Source: Bacteroidales bacterium (GTDB taxonomy: Bacteria > Bacteroidota > Bacteroidia > Bacteroidales > UBA3824). From it: DNA of 47,629 nucleotides. This document shows positions 46,012-47,629 of this stretch, one piece after another. A program made the position numbers and the translations under genes. A model generated the notes under the pieces. That model was not told where the DNA came from, made no database searches, and was given only the letters and a program-made list of their open reading frames with translations. The stretch is taken from the NCBI GenBank assembly GCA_017417315.1, contig JAFPZK010000051.1, positions 1 through 47,629 of the forward strand. Direction: 5' to 3'. The number at the start of each line of letters is the position of its first letter. The first letter of the stretch is position 1.

Positions 46012-47027
46012 CCTTTACAACCTGGGAAACATTCATAACCAAAACCAAGCAATCTTTTGCTTTTTTCATCAGAGGACTCCTTGATTTCCCCATCATAATA
46101 TCTTTCGTGAGTCAGACAATATGCCCTAAGACATCTTAGCTTTGCCACTTCTTTAAATATTCCAATGGAATAGTCTTCGTTATATTCATTTGTTGTACTG
46201 TTATGTTTATTCATATCCTTCTTGAAGTGCTGGTCTTGATAAATGAGGTCAAGAATAATTTTGGCCTCTCTATAAGAAGCTCTAACGTCAGAATAATGAT
46301 GCACACCTAACACCACTCTGCTCATTGCAAATTCAGAGGCTTTTCTCATCAGTCTTATTTTCTCTGATTGACAATTGTCAATGCCGAGGGTTTCCATGAA
46401 CTCACCCAAAACCATCGCAGATGCAAAGCAGATGACAGAATGTCCGGAAGGATAGCTTCTGTCAGTTTTTTTCAAGCAATCCTCATCCCATTTCTTAACA
46501 GGATAGTATTGCCGAATTTTCATGTAATTGACTCGACCTCCCTTTTCTGAATCCCAAAAGTTATACCATGGTCTTGGTCTGTTGAATCTATTTTTAATGC
46601 TGTCATTGACATCATAAACATCATCAATACATTTACAAAGAATACCTATATAATTTACAGGCAGCTTTTCAATCCAATTGTTATTTTTGTCTTTGAAGAA
46701 TTTCAGCATCGTGTTTGTATTGCATTCAATGTTCTGTTCCCATGCCACGCTGTCAAGTATAAAGCATTGTCTATATAAAGATTCATCAATTTTAAATATT
46801 TTTCGTTGATCTTTATCAAAACCGGCAATATCCCTTATTGCTTTGGCTACTGCAAAGTAATCTTGGTCAATCAAATAATCAACGCTATCTTTAGTATCTT
46901 TAGAAGGTATTTCGCCTATTTTACATTTGATTTTATCAATCATTTTGGAGTCGTATTGCAAATACTGCGCCCAGCCTTCAAATGGGGTGAGCAGGACAAC
47001 CACTGCTATTATAATTATGCTTCTCAT
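45981..47027 (-). CDS. PAP2-family acid phosphatase, secreted
   Basis: This 348-residue protein has a signal peptide (MRSIIIIAVVVLLTPFEGWAQ) and the three PAP2 motifs: KNRFNRPRPW (K-x6-RP), SYPSGHS, and SRVVLGVHHYSDV (SR-x5-H-x3-D), so the vanadium-haloperoxidase/phosphatase active site is complete. It resembles periplasmic class A acid phosphatases and would release phosphate from organic esters. The frame is open to 47096, but the ATG at 47027 begins the signal peptide. The last 75 residues or so, beyond the catalytic core, are Cys- and charge-rich (CLTHERYYDG, FPGCKGCRFF) and match no part of the family I know; they may come from a fusion at the 3' end. It starts 19 bp after the BIG2 gene. 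Confidence 0.9.
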   Translation of the reverse strand: MRSIIIIAVVVLLTPFEGWAQYLQYDSKMIDKIKCKIGEIPSKDTKDSVDYLIDQDYFAVAKAIRDIAGFDKDQRKIFKIDESLYRQCFILDSVAWEQNIECNTNTMLKFFKDKNNNWIEKLPVNYIGILCKCIDDVYDVNDSIKNRFNRPRPWYNFWDSEKGGRVNYMKIRQYYPVKKWDEDCLKKTDRSYPSGHSVICFASAMVLGEFMETLGIDNCQSEKIRLMRKASEFAMSRVVLGVHHYSDVRASYREAKIILDLIYQDQHFKKDMNKHNSTTNEYNEDYSIGIFKEVAKLRCLRAYCLTHERYYDGEIKESSDEKSKRLLGFGYECFPGCKGCRFFFTWKY

Positions 47028-47046
47028 CTTTTTGTGTTTTTTTGGG

Positions 47047-47629
47047 TTATTGTACTTCAATTGTGAATACGAAAGTAACATCATCTCCCATACCACAAAT
47101 ACCGTCCATCGAACCGCCGTTGCCGAAGTTTACAGACGATGACGCAGTACCAGTCCATGTGGCTTTTTTATTAGAAATTGTCCAGCCCGAACCCATATTA
47201 GTATAGTCTGCACCAGTTACCTCTATCTTTGTGAAGTTTCCAAGAGTGGTTGTGATTGTGCCACTTGTCAGGAAATTCTTATCATTAAAGTCGAGCATTG
47301 CAGCGGTTATAGTAACACCATCTTTAGTGAATGTGTTACCTTGACCAGAAATGTCGCTGCTGTTCCATGTAACAACGGTGGCAACAATCACGGTACAGGT
47401 GGCTGACACACCACTACCGTCGTTTGCCGTTGCGGAAATTGTTGTCGTACCGCCTGCAACAGCCGTTACTTTGCCGTCTGCGTCAACAGTGGCAACGGAC
47501 GTATTTGTTGAACTCCATGAGTAGGTCTTGTCAGTGGCATTGTCGGGCAACACAGATGTTACGGACAAGGTTTCTGTACCGCCTACGGTGATTTCAGCCG
47601 TGGTCTTGTTGAGTGTAATACCCGTTACA
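47047..47629 (-). CDS. BIG2-domain secreted protein (N-terminus outside window)
   Basis: The frame is open to the window edge, so the start lies beyond it; the visible 193 codons are the C-terminal part. The first 80 residues are a bacterial Ig-like domain 2: GITLNKTTAEITVGGTETL, then YSWSSTNTSVATVDADG and ISATANDGSG. The rest, about 100 residues, is Gly/Thr-rich and beta-like (WNSSDISGQGNTFTKDG, MGSGWTISNKKATWTG) and ends in DVTFVFTIEVQ. No obvious T9SS C-terminal domain is seen. BIG2 domains occur in adhesins and surface proteins; the role is unknown. The PAP2 phosphatase gene follows after 19 bp, probably in the same transcript. Confidence 0.88.
   Translation of the reverse strand, partial: VTGITLNKTTAEITVGGTETLSVTSVLPDNATDKTYSWSSTNTSVATVDADGKVTAVAGGTTTISATANDGSGVSATCTVIVATVVTWNSSDISGQGNTFTKDGVTITAAMLDFNDKNFLTSGTITTTLGNFTKIEVTGADYTNMGSGWTISNKKATWTGTASSSVNFGNGGSMDGICGMGDDVTFVFTIEVQ

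Noticed and set aside
1..47629. tRNA or rRNA genes
   Set aside because: No cloverleaf-like segment or conserved rRNA stretch was noticed in the intergenic regions; a tRNAscan run would confirm this.

Overview
The window looks like a chromosome segment of an uncultured member of the Bacteroidota, most likely Bacteroidales. The evidence is an AT-rich sequence, genes mostly without Shine-Dalgarno sites, several promoters of the Bacteroidetes type (TTTG near -33, TAnnTTTG near -7), a DUF4301 protein, a Bacteroidetes-type LuxC-like acyl-CoA reductase, very large secreted Ig/PKD-like proteins, a PorE-like type IX secretion (T9SS) protein, and lipid A genes (lpxK, lpxH). Both window ends cut a large secreted protein: a giant repeat protein at 1-5204 (minus, C-terminus missing) and a BIG2-domain protein at 47047-47629 (minus, N-terminus missing).

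Layout. 1-5204: giant secreted repeat protein. 5205-5784: non-coding, with a palindromic element. 5785-12660: a three-gene operon, read right to left as SrfB-like (actin/Hsp70-fold ATPase), a coiled-coil protein, and SrfC-like (P-loop protein). 12693-13839: an Abi_2/AbiF-type HEPN protein with a structured leader that I read as a small RNA gene, bracketed by a 53-bp direct repeat that carries a promoter box. 13840-20440: a tightly packed operon: WecA-like sugar-phosphate transferase, Wzi/RemB-like outer-membrane protein, LuxC-like reductase, AI-2E-family permease, miaA, and a family 2 glycosyltransferase. 20571-21605: mltG. 21714-29225 (plus): STAND-like ATPase with a very long TPR array, a secreted TPR protein, and a PorE-like TPR/PD40/CRD/OmpA protein. 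29308-32055: Kelch lipoprotein and a beta-barrel protein, ending in terminators. 32182-36842 (minus): DUF4301 protein, a degenerate SsnA-like amidohydrolase, lpxK and a purine nucleoside phosphorylase. 37066-40640 (minus): secreted TPR protein, lpxH, aroC and an orphan HigA-like antitoxin. 40818-43196 (plus): clpX and obgE. 43103-45639 (minus): zinc-ribbon protein, gamma-carbonic anhydrase-like protein and a YihY/BrkB membrane protein whose 3' end overlaps obgE on the other strand. 45782-47629: a terminator, a foreign-looking gene tail, a PAP2 phosphatase and the BIG2 protein.

Most of the window is housekeeping, envelope or secretion machinery. The stretch that deserves attention is 5785-13839. 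There an AbiF-like protein with two RX4H motifs has an upstream hairpin RNA whose loop is perfectly complementary, over 8 nt, to the sequence just before its own start codon. This unit sits between two copies of a promoter-bearing repeat, directly upstream of the SrfB/SrfC operon. Other points of interest are an SsnA homologue that has lost its metal ligands, a STAND-TPR ATPase in an operon with a PorE-like protein, and a 94-nt antisense overlap of obgE and yihY.
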